Shown: piece by piece, positions 9,578 to 19,046 of the stretch | Layout of the letters: every line of letters begins with the position of its first letter | Position numbering within the stretch: position 1 is the first letter of the stretch | From: Providencia rettgeri | GTDB taxonomy: Bacteria; Pseudomonadota; Gammaproteobacteria; Enterobacterales; Enterobacteriaceae | Assembly: GCF_013702265.1 (NCBI RefSeq) | Contig: NZ_CP059348.1 | Location: 2,976,001-3,040,000, forward strand | Length of the DNA stretch: 64,000 nucleotides | Direction: 5' to 3' | Translations under genes and position numbers: made by a program | The notes under the pieces: generated by a model | What the model was told of the DNA's origin: nothing | Database searches by the model: none | What the model saw: the letters and a program-made list of their open reading frames with translations, nothing else

Positions 9578-10276
9578 TTACTGCATTTTTCCTGTCATTT
9601 TCGGCGTTAGTGCGCCGTAATCATTAATGGTTTGGTAGCTAATAGCACCATTTCCATTAGAAGGAATATTCACTGACGCATCACCAAATGGAGGAACAAG
9701 CACATTATCCAATTTTGCTGCACCGATTTTTAAATCTGTGACAGTGGCAAAATAAGGCGTTGGGTTAACCACAATCAGTGAGCTGCCTTGGCGCTTAAAG
9801 CGTAATTCTTCAGCCACTTTATCCGGTGCAATAGAGAGACCTGTAGGACGGTAATACAGTTTAATGCGGCTAATAATCGCTAACTGCAACGTGTTCTCGC
9901 TCATGTTCGCTTTGTCCATTGCTGGAATCGCTTTCACATTCAGCCAAAACAGCGTTTCTCTGTCTTTCGGCAGTTGGTTATTGGTCGCATCAATAATGCG
10001 CAGTGTATTTTCTTTAACACCTTTCATCGTGAAAAGAGGAGGTGTAATTGCAAATTGGCTATCTTTTTGGCCATTGGCATTTTCAACCCACGATTGGATC
10101 AGAAAAACGCCCTTTTCATCATTATTGGTCACGGCAAGTTGAACCTGCTTTTGATCCGCAGGATAAATCACTCGCGTTGCACCTAATGCAACACCCGCAT
10201 AAACCTGAGTGGACACGGTCGAACAGAGTAAAAGTAATAAGGCGGTAATGAACTTATATGTTTTTCTGGTTTTCAT
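9578..10276 (-). CDS. fimC: FimC, periplasmic pilus chaperone
   Basis: About 232 residues. The signal peptide ends TQVYA, followed by GVALGATRVIYPADQKQ, the first strand of the PapD/FimC fold with the conserved Arg that anchors the pilin carboxylate. The motif LFWLNVKAIP is the family signature of the first domain, and a conserved Lys (SRIKLYYRP) lies near the cleft. It stabilises pilin subunits by donor-strand complementation and hands them to FimD. The ATG at 10276 has GGACAG upstream; an upstream frame to 10348 would overlap the fimI stop and lacks a signal peptide. Confidence 0.92.
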   Translation of the reverse strand: MKTRKTYKFITALLLLLCSTVSTQVYAGVALGATRVIYPADQKQVQLAVTNNDEKGVFLIQSWVENANGQKDSQFAITPPLFTMKGVKENTLRIIDATNNQLPKDRETLFWLNVKAIPAMDKANMSENTLQLAIISRIKLYYRPTGLSIAPDKVAEELRFKRQGSSLIVVNPTPYFATVTDLKIGAAKLDNVLVPPFGDASVNIPSNGNGAISYQTINDYGALTPKMTGKMQ

Positions 10277-10340
10277 GTTTACATCTGTCCTTTTTTTACT
10301 AAAAAATGAAATCAATATGTCACTGTCTTTTTCGATATTT

Positions 10341-10877
10341 TTATTCATAAGTCAGTGAGAATAGTGCTTGTGCATTCGCTTTTCCGCCCATGATGTTCTC
10401 GCTCGTCGAGCGATACTTAGCAACAAAATGCAATGTCATATCCCCATCACGCAGATTAGCTATTTTACGTGGAGCACTATTCACCGGAATTAAGGTATTT
10501 TTTGAATCAAAAATGGCTACTCCTACACCTTTCGCGGTGCTAGGCCCATCGCCGATGGAAAAAATATCTGGGTTCCTTTCATTAGCCACACCGTTGAAGG
10601 TTATGGATATATACTCACTGACCGCATCGCTACACTCTCGTAGGTGAAGATCAAACGCAGTCGGTGCTGAATCTTGGCCTGGAGCCTTGAATGCATTGGT
10701 GCGCACTTGCCCCATATTCACTACCAAATTACGATCTGAAGTTTCAACAGTGCAGCCTTCTGCAATTAACTCCCCTTGAAAGCGCATCCCGCCACCAGGA
10801 AGTTGAACTTTCCATTTATTCCCAGCTTGCAAAAATGGAGAAAACAGAAGGAGTGAAACTGCCAGCAGCTCTCTCAT
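10341..10877 (-). CDS. fimI: FimI, fimbrial subunit
   Basis: 178 residues with a signal peptide (ending LQA) and mature start GNKWKVQLPGGGMRFQGE, very close in pattern to E. coli FimI. The pilin disulfide cysteines are in AEGCTVE and LRECSDA, and the last strand reads ALFSLTYE. It sits second in the operon, between fimA and fimC, exactly as in E. coli type 1 fimbriae. FimI is thought to be a minor rod component, possibly a terminator of pilus assembly. Confidence 0.88.
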   Translation of the reverse strand: MRELLAVSLLLFSPFLQAGNKWKVQLPGGGMRFQGELIAEGCTVETSDRNLVVNMGQVRTNAFKAPGQDSAPTAFDLHLRECSDAVSEYISITFNGVANERNPDIFSIGDGPSTAKGVGVAIFDSKNTLIPVNSAPRKIANLRDGDMTLHFVAKYRSTSENIMGGKANAQALFSLTYE

Positions 10878-10905
10878 AAACTTCCACCTTTTGGTTCGTG
10901 AATAA

Positions 10906-10921
10906 AAGCCATCCTTGGCTT
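10906..10921 (-). terminator. Weak hairpin between fimA and fimI (possible attenuator)
   Basis: AAGCCA and TGGCTT pair around a four-base loop, followed on the minus strand by TTATT. It lies in the 77-base gap after fimA. Such a weak terminator could let the major pilin be made in excess over the downstream genes. This is inference only. Confidence 0.4.
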
Positions 10922-10954
10922 ATCAAATGGGATATCCCTAATCCTTTTTAATGA

Positions 10955-11518
10955 TTACTCGTATTGAACTGCGAAGGTTGCATCTGCGTTAGCAACACCA
11001 GCAGTTGTTGCACCCAGTGCGAAGTAACGAGCTTGGAATGGCAGAACGTTTGCACCGTCATTCAGAGTGATAGGGTTACTGAATGTTGCACCATCCAGAC
11101 CCAGAGGCGCGCTCTTACCATCTAAAATTTGGATACCAACGTTAGTCGCTGCACCTGAAGCTGAAGAAGCAACAGATAATACTGTTGGGTTAGTTGCATC
11201 TGCAGCAACACCGGTAAAGGCAACTTTTGCAGAAGTAGCAACTGTTGTATCACAGTCGTTTAATTGGATATTGAAACCAACAGAACCACTGGTATCGCCC
11301 AATTTAGCTAATTTAGCTGTACGAACTTGACCTAAACGAACAGTTTGCTCTACAGAACCAGCATCAACAGCACACGCTGCATTCACTAGCTCACCTTTAA
11401 AGTGTACTTGACCGCCGTTTACGGTTGTTGTTGCAGCCATTGCAGCGACTGAACCTAAAGATAAAGCTGAAATAACAACAAGTGCTAGTGATTTAAGGAA
11501 GGTGCGAACAAGTCCCAT
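10955..11518 (-). CDS. fimA: FimA, major type 1 pilin, with IS-derived start
   Basis: The mature pilin is intact: signal core [17 protein letters not shown], then [16 protein letters not shown], disulfide cysteines in NAACAV and LNDCDTT, and the C-terminal strand ATFAVQYE. The N-terminus is not original. The first residues MGLVRTF are encoded by the end of an IS5-family inverted repeat (11497-11514) and its inner flank; native sequence begins at the tetranucleotide TTAA (11493-11496). The predicted 187-residue protein still has a plausible signal peptide (Arg and Lys, then a hydrophobic core), but no Shine-Dalgarno site precedes this ATG and the native promoter is gone. It may be silent, or driven from the IS. 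Confidence 0.8.
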   Translation of the reverse strand: MGLVRTFLKSLALVVISALSLGSVAAMAATTTVNGGQVHFKGELVNAACAVDAGSVEQTVRLGQVRTAKLAKLGDTSGSVGFNIQLNDCDTTVATSAKVAFTGVAADATNPTVLSVASSASGAATNVGIQILDGKSAPLGLDGATFSNPITLNDGANVLPFQARYFALGATTAGVANADATFAVQYE

Positions 11519-11580
11519 GTGTGGTCTGCGTCGGCTTACTGGCTTGGATGCAAGGCGTGGTTCGCAGCAAATGGCCCTAG
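11497..11580. mobile_element. Remnant end of an IS5-family element
   Basis: GGAAGGTGCGAACAAGTC at 11497-11514 is an IS5-type terminal inverted repeat, differing at one base from the left end of the complete IS that starts at 11581. The 66 bases between the two repeats are unlike the inner part of the complete element, so this seems to be the end of a second, different IS5-family copy cut by the later insertion. The flanking tetranucleotide TTAA fits the YTAR target rule of IS5. Confidence 0.6.
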
Positions 11581-12777
11581 GGAAGGTGCGAATAAGTCCG
11601 AGATGTGAGATCATCGTATTGTAACCTGAACCCAGAATGAGTAACCGGATGAGCCAGCAACTGACTTTTGCCGATAGTGAGTTTTCCAGTAAACGCCGCC
11701 AGACCCGCAAAGAAGTTTTGCTTGGCAGAATGGATGACTTGCTTCCCTGGGACAAATTACTTGGCGTTATCGAGCCTGTGTATCCCAAGGCCGGTAATGG
11801 TCGCAGGCCCTATCCGCTGGAAACCATGCTGCGTATTCACTGCATGCAGCAATGGTACAACCTGAGCGATGAGGCCATGGAAGATGCCCTCTATGAAATC
11901 GCCTCCATGCGCCAATTTGCTCGCCTGTCACTGGATAAAGCCATTCCAGACCGCACTACCATCATGAATTTCCGGCATTTGCTGGAGCAGCATGAACTGG
12001 CCCGCAAAATCTTCAGTACCGTTAATCACTGGCTAGCAGAGTGTGGCGTTCTAATGACCCAGGGCACCTTGGTGGATGCCACCATCATTCAAGCCCCCAG
12101 CTCTACCAAAAACAAACACAACAGCCGTGATGAAGACATGCACCAGACCAAGAAAGGTAACCAGTGGTACTTCGGCATGAAAGCGCACATTGGCGTGGAC
12201 GCCAAAAGTGGCCTGACCCACAGTCTGGTGACCACGGCGGCTAACGAGCACGACCTCAATCAGGTTGGCAAGTTACTGCATGGCGATGAAGAGTTTATCT
12301 CAGCCGATGCTGGTTATCAGGGGGCCGAAAAGCGCGATGAGCTCAGCGATGTCAGCGCAGACTGGCTTATCGCCAAGCGTCCCGGCAAAGTGAATGCATT
12401 GAAGCAACACCCGCGCAAGAACAAGCTGGCCATCCGTTACGAATACCTGAAAGCGAGTATCCGAGCGAAGGTTGAGCATCCATTTCGGATAGTAAAATGT
12501 CAGTTTGGTTTCGTCAAAGCCAGGTACAAGGGGCTGGCTAAAAATGACAGTCAACTGGCGATGTTATTCACCCTGGCGAACCTGGTTCGAGTTGACCAAT
12601 TGATACGGGCACAGGCGAGATCTACCTGAAATGAGGAAATTGGCCTGAAACAGGGCCAAAATCAGCCACGAAGAGACGATTTTGGGCTGAAAATTGGAAA
12701 ATTGAGCCACAGGACGTCGATAAAGGACGGTTTGGGGCGTCATATCGGGAGCTGCGGACCACTTAATCGCAGCTTCC
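11581..12777 (+). mobile_element. IS5-family insertion sequence (IS5 subgroup), about 1.2 kb
   Basis: The left inverted repeat is GGAAGGTGCGAATAAGTC (11581-11598). The right end, read on the minus strand, is GGAAGCTGCGATTAAGTG (12760-12777), 15 of 18 identical. It encloses a single transposase gene in the same direction, as in IS5. The flanking tetranucleotides are CTAG on the left and TTAG on the right; both fit YTAR but they are not a matching target duplication, which suggests a deletion or recombination after insertion. The length fits the IS5 subgroup. I cannot name the exact element. Confidence 0.88.
11637..12629 (+). CDS. IS5-family DDE transposase (InsH-like)
   Basis: 330 residues, the usual size for this subgroup. 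The N-terminal part [20 protein letters not shown] is nearly the IS5 InsH start; an ATG at 11649 gives that form (326 residues). The catalytic acidic residues lie in TLVDATII (Asp), SADAGYQG (Asp) and KVEHPFRI (Glu), and the R-x3-E-x6-K pattern around the Glu is present. The frame is intact with no stop, so the enzyme may be active. Its codon use is more GC-rich than that of the host genes around it. Confidence 0.93.
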   Translation: MSNRMSQQLTFADSEFSSKRRQTRKEVLLGRMDDLLPWDKLLGVIEPVYPKAGNGRRPYPLETMLRIHCMQQWYNLSDEAMEDALYEIASMRQFARLSLDKAIPDRTTIMNFRHLLEQHELARKIFSTVNHWLAECGVLMTQGTLVDATIIQAPSSTKNKHNSRDEDMHQTKKGNQWYFGMKAHIGVDAKSGLTHSLVTTAANEHDLNQVGKLLHGDEEFISADAGYQGAEKRDELSDVSADWLIAKRPGKVNALKQHPRKNKLAIRYEYLKASIRAKVEHPFRIVKCQFGFVKARYKGLAKNDSQLAMLFTLANLVRVDQLIRAQARST

Positions 12778-13017
12778 TTAGATAACAGTACTGTAGAGCG
12801 ATTATCAAATTCTTTTGAAGATACTTTAGTGCCTGTATGGGAATTAGGTACTGCCTACAATATGGCAAAAATGGAAGGAATACATGATAGTAAAAATCCT
12901 AACTTTCGCTCAGTGTATGGATTATTAAAAGATCCAAATACATTGCGTGGAATTACGACGCTTTTGCGAACAATGCAAATTGTCGGTTCTCGATTATCTC
13001 AATCCCAAGGAGGGTAA
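12778..13017 (+). pseudogene. 3' remnant of a gene cut by the IS (possibly DUF1641-like)
   Basis: An open frame of about 80 codons runs from the IS edge to a stop at 13017 without a credible start of its own. It has host-like AT-rich codons and ends with SVYGLLKDPNTLRGITTLL and a helical tail. The pattern GLLKDP-x-LRG followed by a hydrophobic helix recalls the DUF1641 family, which in other bacteria sits beside sulfide:quinone or formate oxidoreductases; this match is from memory and uncertain. Only 15 bases separate it from the megL-like gene, so the two probably once formed an operon. The 5' part is not present in the window. Confidence 0.55.
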
Positions 13018-13032
13018 TTTTTCGGAGGTGGT

Positions 13033-14223
13033 ATGAGTTTAGATATAAAGCATTCTTTCGAAACACGGGCAATTCATAGTCACTATAATGCACAAGATCA
13101 TTTAGGTTCACTGGCATCGCCAATTTATCAAACATCGACTTATGTATTTAAAAGTGTCGAAGAGGGAGCTGCCTGTTTTAGTGGTGAAAAAGATGGCTAT
13201 ATTTATACCCGAATTAATAACCCAACATTAAATCTATTGGAAAATAGAATTGCTTCCCTTGAAGAAGGGGAGGCAGCAATTGTGTTCTCGTCAGGTATGG
13301 GCGCAATCACAGCAACATTTTGGACATTATTAAATCCGGGTGATGAACTGTTAGTGGACTTAACGGTTTATGGTTGTACTTATGCCTTTTTTCATCATGG
13401 ATTGGCTAGATTTGGTGTGAAAGTTAAGCACATTGATATGAGTGCTCCAGAGAATGTCGCGAAAGCCATTACGGAAAAAACGCGCATGATATTTTTTGAG
13501 TCACCCGCTAACCCGAACATGCGTTTGGTGGATATTGCTGCAGTGAGTGAAATTGCGCATCGACATAATATCTTAGTGGCGGTCGATAACACCTACTGCA
13601 CGCCGTATATTCAAAAACCACTAACACTGGGGGCGGATATTGTGCTGCATTCTTTGACCAAGTACATGAATGGTCATGGGGATGCTATGGGAGGAGCGGT
13701 AGCCACAACGGCAGAGTGTGCAAAACTCATTCGATTAGTTGGTTTGAAAGATATGACGGGAGCATGTTTATCTCCTCATGATGCTAACCTAATTATTCGA
13801 GGGATGAAAACCTTGTCTGTTCGTATGGATAGGATAGTCCAGAGCACACAGAAAATTGCGGAATATTTAGAAGTGAACCCAAAAGTCGCTACCATTATGT
13901 ACCCGGGGTTACCGAGTTTTGAGCAGTATCAGTTAGCCCAAAAGCAGATGAAATTAGCCGGAGGCATGATTGCATTTGAACTAAAAGGGGGACTTGAAGC
14001 TGGTAAGCAGTTCTTAAACCATTTAGCGCTGTTCTCTAGAGCGGTGAGTTTGGGAGATTGCGAGTCGTTGGCACAGCATCCTGCTAGTATGACTCATTCA
14101 ACCTATACACGGGAAGAAAGGCTACAATATGGTATTAGTGATGGGCTGATTCGACTATCGATTGGTTTAGAAAATGTGGATGAGCTAATTGCGGATATCG
14201 AACAAGCGCTTGCATCAGCATGA
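13033..14223 (+). CDS. megL: Methionine gamma-lyase (PLP-dependent)
   Basis: 396 residues of the Cys/Met-metabolism PLP enzyme family. The PLP lysine is K210 (HSLTKYMNGHGD). Y58 and R60 (YIYTR) bind the cofactor phosphate of the partner subunit, and D185 pairs with the PLP nitrogen. C115 in VYGCTYAFF is the residue that separates methionine gamma-lyases from cystathionine lyases and synthases. It should split L-methionine into methanethiol, 2-oxobutyrate and ammonia in the cytoplasm. GGAGG lies a few bases upstream of the ATG. With its upstream operon partner destroyed by the IS, its own promoter may also have been altered. Homocysteine or cysteine desulfhydration is a possible side or alternative activity. 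Confidence 0.85.
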   Translation: MSLDIKHSFETRAIHSHYNAQDHLGSLASPIYQTSTYVFKSVEEGAACFSGEKDGYIYTRINNPTLNLLENRIASLEEGEAAIVFSSGMGAITATFWTLLNPGDELLVDLTVYGCTYAFFHHGLARFGVKVKHIDMSAPENVAKAITEKTRMIFFESPANPNMRLVDIAAVSEIAHRHNILVAVDNTYCTPYIQKPLTLGADIVLHSLTKYMNGHGDAMGGAVATTAECAKLIRLVGLKDMTGACLSPHDANLIIRGMKTLSVRMDRIVQSTQKIAEYLEVNPKVATIMYPGLPSFEQYQLAQKQMKLAGGMIAFELKGGLEAGKQFLNHLALFSRAVSLGDCESLAQHPASMTHSTYTREERLQYGISDGLIRLSIGLENVDELIADIEQALASA

Positions 14224-14263
14224 TGTTGATGCGCTAGCGGTTCCATAGAATCGAAAAACATTA

Positions 14264-14301
14264 AAAAACAGCCCTAGATCTGCTCGACCTAGGGCTGTTT
14301 T
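14264..14301. terminator. Bidirectional terminator, megL / proY
   Basis: AAAACAGCCCTAG and CTAGGGCTGTTTT form a perfect 13-bp stem with A-runs and T-runs at the two ends. It lies between the convergent genes and can serve both directions. Confidence 0.9.
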
Positions 14302-14324
14302 ATTGACCTCTTAATGAAAAGGGA

Positions 14325-15692
14325 TCAGCGTTTTTGGTAATAACGCATTGCAAAGAAGGTGATACTGAGTAAAGCCACCCACACAAAGCCTACAATCAGC
14401 GCCACTTGTGTATCTTTAAAGAAGCCTAATAAGGCGATAACAAACACCATAAATGCGATGGTGATTGCTGGGCCTACAGGCCAGAAAGGCACAGGGAATT
14501 TCAGTTTTTTGACTTCTTCTTGGCTCATTTTACGGCGCATGGCTACTTGAGACAGTAAGATCATTAACCAGACCCACACCGTCGCGAAGGTCGCAATTGA
14601 CGCGATGATCACAAAGATTTTTTCTGGTAACAGGTAGTTCAGGTAAACCCCCAATAACATCACAACGGACATCACCAGCACGGTCACCCATGGAACACCG
14701 CTTTTGGTCAGTTTGGTAAAGACCTTAGGAGCCTGTCCATCTTGAGCCATGCCATACATCATGCGGCCTGCACCAAAAATATCACTGTTGATAGCGGAAA
14801 TTGCTGCGGTGATCACCACGATATTCAAGATATTTGCTGCAGATTGAATACCTAAGCTATCGAAGATTTGGACAAACGGGCTACCGTTTTGACCGATTTG
14901 GTTCCATGGATAGATACACATCAGGATAAACAGCGTTAATCCATAGAATAATAGAATACGGATAGGTACAGCATTGATAGCTTTCGGAATAGTTTTTTCA
15001 GGGTTTTGCGCTTCACTTGCCGTGATACCAATCACCTCAATACCACCAAAAGCAAACATAACGATTGCGAGAGAGGCAATTACCCCTTCAATGCCATTTG
15101 GCATAAAGCCGCCATGCTCCCACAAGTTTTGGATACCCACTTGATGGCTAGTTTCTTGACCAAAACCGTAGATCATCAAGAAGGCACCACCGACAATCAT
15201 GGCAATAATGGCGCTAACTTTAATAATCGATAGCCAGAATTCCATCTCACCAAAAATCTTAACGTGGCAAAGATTGAGGGCGCTAATAAATAGCACAATA
15301 CTCAATACCCAGACCCATTGGTCGACATGTGGGAACCAGAACCCCATGTACATCCCGAAGGCTGTAATATCGGCTAAACAGACCACCAGCATTTCAAATA
15401 CATAGTTCCAGCCTGTTAAAAAGCCCGCTAGAGGCCCCATATAATGGCTTGCGTAGTGAGAGAATGAACCTGGGACTGGATGATGAACTGCCATTTCGCC
15501 GAGGGCGCGCATCACCATAAATACGGCGGCACCACCTAACATATAGGCAAGTAACACCGCGGGACCTGCAGCCTGAATCGCAGACGCAGAACCGTAGAAT
15601 AGCCCAGTACCAATCGCTGACCCTAAGGCCATAAAGCGAATGTGCCGGACACTCAGCCCCTTTCTGAGTTGATTTTGTTCACTACTTTGCAT
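14325..15692 (-). CDS. proY: ProY-like amino-acid permease (APC family)
   Basis: About 455 residues with 12 expected membrane segments. [16 protein letters not shown] near the N-terminus is the helix-1 motif that binds the substrate backbone. [22 protein letters not shown] and [12 protein letters not shown] align well with E. coli ProY. It should import proline or related amino acids by proton symport; in E. coli ProY itself is cryptic, so the substrate is uncertain (the close paralogues carry aromatic amino acids, histidine or GABA). The ATG at 15692 is chosen because AGGAAA precedes it; an ATG five codons upstream (15707) is possible. Confidence 0.82.
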   Translation of the reverse strand: MQSSEQNQLRKGLSVRHIRFMALGSAIGTGLFYGSASAIQAAGPAVLLAYMLGGAAVFMVMRALGEMAVHHPVPGSFSHYASHYMGPLAGFLTGWNYVFEMLVVCLADITAFGMYMGFWFPHVDQWVWVLSIVLFISALNLCHVKIFGEMEFWLSIIKVSAIIAMIVGGAFLMIYGFGQETSHQVGIQNLWEHGGFMPNGIEGVIASLAIVMFAFGGIEVIGITASEAQNPEKTIPKAINAVPIRILLFYGLTLFILMCIYPWNQIGQNGSPFVQIFDSLGIQSAANILNIVVITAAISAINSDIFGAGRMMYGMAQDGQAPKVFTKLTKSGVPWVTVLVMSVVMLLGVYLNYLLPEKIFVIIASIATFATVWVWLMILLSQVAMRRKMSQEEVKKLKFPVPFWPVGPAITIAFMVFVIALLGFFKDTQVALIVGFVWVALLSITFFAMRYYQKR

Positions 15693-15869
15693 GTCTTTTC
15701 CTGTCATTGACTTTATTTCGAAATATTGTACCGAATATTGTTTCGGTTTCGTTGTTTGAGTTGACGTACTTTCCTGAACGCAGGGTGACTACATTATCAC
15801 AAAGTGCATTGCCCGCGAGATAGATATCTGCAATATAATATGCGCCAAATGGAATCTTCTAGGAGCAAT

Positions 15870-16541
15870 ATGAAATACCCAATTAATGAAATCTTCCAAA
15901 CTTTACAGGGGGAAGGTGTTTTTACTGGCGTCCCTGCTGTTTTTATTCGTTTGCAAGGCTGTCCAGTTGGCTGTAGTTGGTGCGATACCAAACAGACCTG
16001 GGACAAAGAGCCCGCGAAGGAATCCACATTGGGTGATATTGCATTAAAAACACAAGACAGTGATTTATGGGCAATGTCCGATGCCGAAAGCCTAATCCAA
16101 CTGATGCAACAAAACGGCTATACCGCAAAACACATTGTGATAACGGGTGGCGAGCCGTGCATTTATGATTTAACTGCCTTAACACAATCCCTTGAAGCGA
16201 ATGGGTTTCAATGTCAGATAGAAACCAGCGGCACTTACCCAATCATCTGCACCGAAAATACTTGGGTCACTGTCTCGCCGAAAGTGGGGATGAAAGGTGG
16301 ATTACAAGTGCTCGAACAAGCGATTAATCGTGCCAATGAAATCAAGCATCCTGTGGCGCGTGAAAAGGATATTGAAGCCCTTGACCAGCTATTATCTTTG
16401 CGAACTCAGGGGGAGCCACCGATTGTGGAGCTTCAGCCTATTAGCCAAAAAGTATCAGCGACGAAGTTATGTATCGATACCTGCATTCAACGCAACTGGC
16501 GGTTATCCATTCAAACCCATAAATATCTGAATATTCAGTAA
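15870..16541 (+). CDS. queE: QueE, 7-carboxy-7-deazaguanine synthase
   Basis: A 223-residue radical SAM enzyme that converts 6-carboxy-tetrahydropterin to 7-carboxy-7-deazaguanine in queuosine biosynthesis. The cluster-binding CX3CX2C motif is C31, C35 and C38 (CPVGCSWCD). LQGEGVFTGVPAVFIRLQG and VITGGEPC are strong family marks. The ATG at 15870 has AGGAG eight bases before it; the open frame extends 22 codons further up but without a ribosome site. It faces queD, which makes its substrate, across a short convergent gap. Confidence 0.93.
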   Translation: MKYPINEIFQTLQGEGVFTGVPAVFIRLQGCPVGCSWCDTKQTWDKEPAKESTLGDIALKTQDSDLWAMSDAESLIQLMQQNGYTAKHIVITGGEPCIYDLTALTQSLEANGFQCQIETSGTYPIICTENTWVTVSPKVGMKGGLQVLEQAINRANEIKHPVAREKDIEALDQLLSLRTQGEPPIVELQPISQKVSATKLCIDTCIQRNWRLSIQTHKYLNIQ

Positions 16542-16554
16542 TCACTATGTCTTT

Positions 16555-16580
16555 GAGCTGTAGGTGATAACTTACAGCTC
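16555..16580. terminator. Hairpin between queE and queD
   Basis: GAGCTGTA and TACAGCTC pair around a 10-base loop between two convergent genes. No long T-run follows in either direction, so termination strength is uncertain. Confidence 0.5.
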
Positions 16581-16594
16581 AGCATCTCTTTGGC

Positions 16595-16960
16595 TTAGGC
16601 TTCTCCGCGATACACACAGCCTGCATTGCAGGTTTCTTTAACCGTAATGGCGCTTAATAGTGGTAATAGTGGCTTGGTTTGCTGCCAAATCCAGCGAGCA
16701 AGTACTTCACTGGTTGGGTTTTCTAACCCTTCAATTTCATTTAAATAATGATGGTCTAGACGCTCATAGATAGGTTTAAAGGCGCTTTTCACATCAGCAA
16801 AATCTATGATCCATCCCGTATGCGCATCAATTTCACCCGTGATTTCTAAGCGCACCATGAAAGAGTGCCCATGCAGGCGACCACATTTATGCCCCTCAGG
16901 GACATGAGGAAGGCGGTGGGCTGCTTCAAAGTGAAAATCTTTGTAGATGGTTGTGCTCAT
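16595..16960 (-). CDS. queD: QueD, 6-carboxy-5,6,7,8-tetrahydropterin synthase
   Basis: 121 residues, the usual length. Zinc ligands are H15 (EAAHRLP), H30 and H32 (GRLHGHSF), with the catalytic Cys at C26 (HKCGRLHG). LDHHYLNEI and [12 protein letters not shown] follow the family pattern. It converts dihydroneopterin triphosphate to 6-carboxytetrahydropterin, the step before QueE. It is transcribed away from cysJ, and the two share a 265-base promoter region. Confidence 0.95.
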   Translation of the reverse strand: MSTTIYKDFHFEAAHRLPHVPEGHKCGRLHGHSFMVRLEITGEIDAHTGWIIDFADVKSAFKPIYERLDHHYLNEIEGLENPTSEVLARWIWQQTKPLLPLLSAITVKETCNAGCVYRGEA

Positions 16961-17094
16961 AAATTTCTCCTTACTAATGTTTAGTAGCGTATTCTACTGT
17001 TATTTTTACTCAAAATGTCGTTATTTATCGATTTCTGGCTAATCTTTTTATTCGATATTCATCATCGAATATTTTCTTTAGGATTTTTAGCTAT

Positions 17095-17133
17095 TAGTTA
17101 TGGCTATAGTTTCTTATCTTCCTAGTTATGGCT
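17095..17133. repeat. Direct repeat TAGTTATGGCT x2 in the queD/cysJ promoter region
   Basis: The 11-base word TAGTTATGGCT occurs at 17095-17105 and 17123-17133, 28 bases apart, about 100 bases upstream of cysJ. An inverted pair ATTCGAT / ATCGAAT lies at 17050-17070. CysB, the activator of the cys genes, binds loosely defined repeated half-sites in this position, so these are candidate CysB sites. That is inference. Confidence 0.4.
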
Positions 17134-17225
17134 GTTATAACCTTTATCTTCATTTGGGATAGAGAATGGCATAAATAACGTTTTATTGACTATTCAATGA
17201 TGGATCACGTTGGAGTGACAAAATA

Positions 17226-19046
17226 ATGCAAAACAAGCAACCTCCATTATCAGCATTACCGATTTCGACGGAGCAATTAGGGCGCTTACAAACCGCAGTG
17301 GGGGATTATTCATCCCATCAATTAGCTTGGCTATCTGGCTATTTGTGGGGCATGGTAAATCAAAACAGTACGCTGAGCGAGCCTGTGGCTGCAAGCCATT
17401 CATCTGCAAGCAATGCGCCTCAAGAAACCGTGACCATTATTTCAGCCTCCCAAACGGGTAATGCCCGCCGTTTAGCTGAGCAGCTTCGAGAAAAACTACT
17501 GAGTGAGAAAATCAGTGCCAATTTAGTCAATGCTGGCGATTATAAGTTTAAGCAGATCAACCAAGAGAAAGTGGTGATCGTCGTGGCATCCACCCAAGGT
17601 GAAGGGGAGCCAGCCGAAGAGGCAGTTGCATTACATAAATATTTGAATTCGAAGAAAGCGCCTGATCTCTCAACCGCCCATTATGCGGTTTTTGCGCTTG
17701 GCGATTCTTCTTATGAGCATTTTTGCCAAGCCGGAAAAGATTTCGATAGCCAGTTTGCGAAGCTGGGGGCGAGTGCGTTGCTTCCTCGGGTCGATGCGGA
17801 TGTTGAATACCAAGCATTGGCAGACGAGTGGGTAAGCTCTTTGACGCAGATTTTAAAAGCGCGAGTTCCCGCTCAAACGGATAGCCAGCTCATCAATACC
17901 CAATCAGGCAGTGTGAATCAGCTCGATTCTTCCCCTTACAGTAAAACAGCGCCATTAACCGCCTCGCTATTGAGTAATCAAAAGATAACAGGCCGCGGTT
18001 CCGACAAAGATGTGCGCCATATTGAGATTGACTTGGGGGATTCCGGTCTACGCTATCAGCCAGGTGATGCGCTGGGCGTGTGGTTTGATAATGACCCCGC
18101 GTTAGTGGATGAGCTGATTAGCCTGCTATGGCTACAGGGGGATGAGGACGTATTTATTGGTCAACAGCGCCATTCGCTGCGTGATGCGTTAACTTACCAA
18201 TTAGAACTAACCCAAAACACCCATTTGATCGTCGAAAAGTATGCGCAGCTATCTAAAGATGACAATTTATTAGGTTTGATCAGCGATAAGCCCGCCATTA
18301 TGCAATATGCGCAAACCACGCCGATCGTCGATATGGTTCGCCAAGCGGCAGCTCAGCCAAGTGCGCAAGAATTTGTGGATTTACTGCGTCCATTGACCCC
18401 GCGCTTGTACTCCATTTCCTCTTCACAAGCGGAGGCCGCTGATGAAGTGCATGCCACTGTTGGGGTTGTTCGTTATGAAATAGATGGTCGTCCAAGAACA
18501 GGGGGGGCTTCTGGGTTTTTAGCGGATCGTCTCAATGAAGGTGACGAACTGCGGGTGTTTATTGAACATAATGATAATTTCCGCTTACCCGCGGACTCAA
18601 ATACGCCCGTGATTATGATTGGTCCGGGTACGGGTATTGCCCCATTCCGCGCTTTCTTACAACAACGAGATAACGATGGTAGCGAAGGTAAAAACTGGCT
18701 GTTTTTCGGCAATCCGCACTTTGTTGACGATTTTTTATATCAAGTCGAATGGCAGCGTTATGTCAAAGACGGTTTGCTGACCCATATTTCATTAGCGTGG
18801 TCGCGGGATCAGGCTGAAAAAGTGTATGTGCAAGACAAATTGCGCGAACAAGGTAGCGAAGTGTGGGACTGGATCCAGCAAGGCGCACATATTTATGTGT
18901 GTGGGGATGCAAATCGGATGGCGAAAGATGTGGAACAAGCATTATTGGATGTCATCAGCGAGCACGGGCACATGGATGAAGAGCAAGCGGATGACTTTTT
19001 AAGTGAGCTGCGTGTGATGCGCCGTTACCAGAGGGACGTTTATTAA
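17226..19046 (+). CDS. cysJ: CysJ, sulfite reductase flavoprotein subunit
   Basis: 606 residues. The N-terminal flavodoxin-like FMN domain begins with [16 protein letters not shown] (about 76-91) and includes STQGEGEP. The C-terminal ferredoxin-NADP reductase part has the FAD motif RLYSISSS and the NADPH motif [13 protein letters not shown], and ends in YQRDVY, as in E. coli. It passes electrons from NADPH to CysI for the six-electron reduction of sulfite to sulfide. Its stop overlaps the cysI start (TAATG), so the two are translationally coupled. CysB control is expected. Confidence 0.96.
   Translation: MQNKQPPLSALPISTEQLGRLQTAVGDYSSHQLAWLSGYLWGMVNQNSTLSEPVAASHSSASNAPQETVTIISASQTGNARRLAEQLREKLLSEKISANLVNAGDYKFKQINQEKVVIVVASTQGEGEPAEEAVALHKYLNSKKAPDLSTAHYAVFALGDSSYEHFCQAGKDFDSQFAKLGASALLPRVDADVEYQALADEWVSSLTQILKARVPAQTDSQLINTQSGSVNQLDSSPYSKTAPLTASLLSNQKITGRGSDKDVRHIEIDLGDSGLRYQPGDALGVWFDNDPALVDELISLLWLQGDEDVFIGQQRHSLRDALTYQLELTQNTHLIVEKYAQLSKDDNLLGLISDKPAIMQYAQTTPIVDMVRQAAAQPSAQEFVDLLRPLTPRLYSISSSQAEAADEVHATVGVVRYEIDGRPRTGGASGFLADRLNEGDELRVFIEHNDNFRLPADSNTPVIMIGPGTGIAPFRAFLQQRDNDGSEGKNWLFFGNPHFVDDFLYQVEWQRYVKDGLLTHISLAWSRDQAEKVYVQDKLREQGSEVWDWIQQGAHIYVCGDANRMAKDVEQALLDVISEHGHMDEEQADDFLSELRVMRRYQRDVY

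Noticed and set aside
11519-11788. Upstream extension of the fimA frame to a 277-residue protein
   Set aside because: The extra 90 residues are antisense to the transposase gene and IS end, with no signal peptide or ribosome site at that start.
11400-11800. Invertible fim switch (fimS) with flanking inverted repeats
   Set aside because: The inverted repeats here are IS5-type ends, and no fimB/fimE-like recombinase gene lies in the window.
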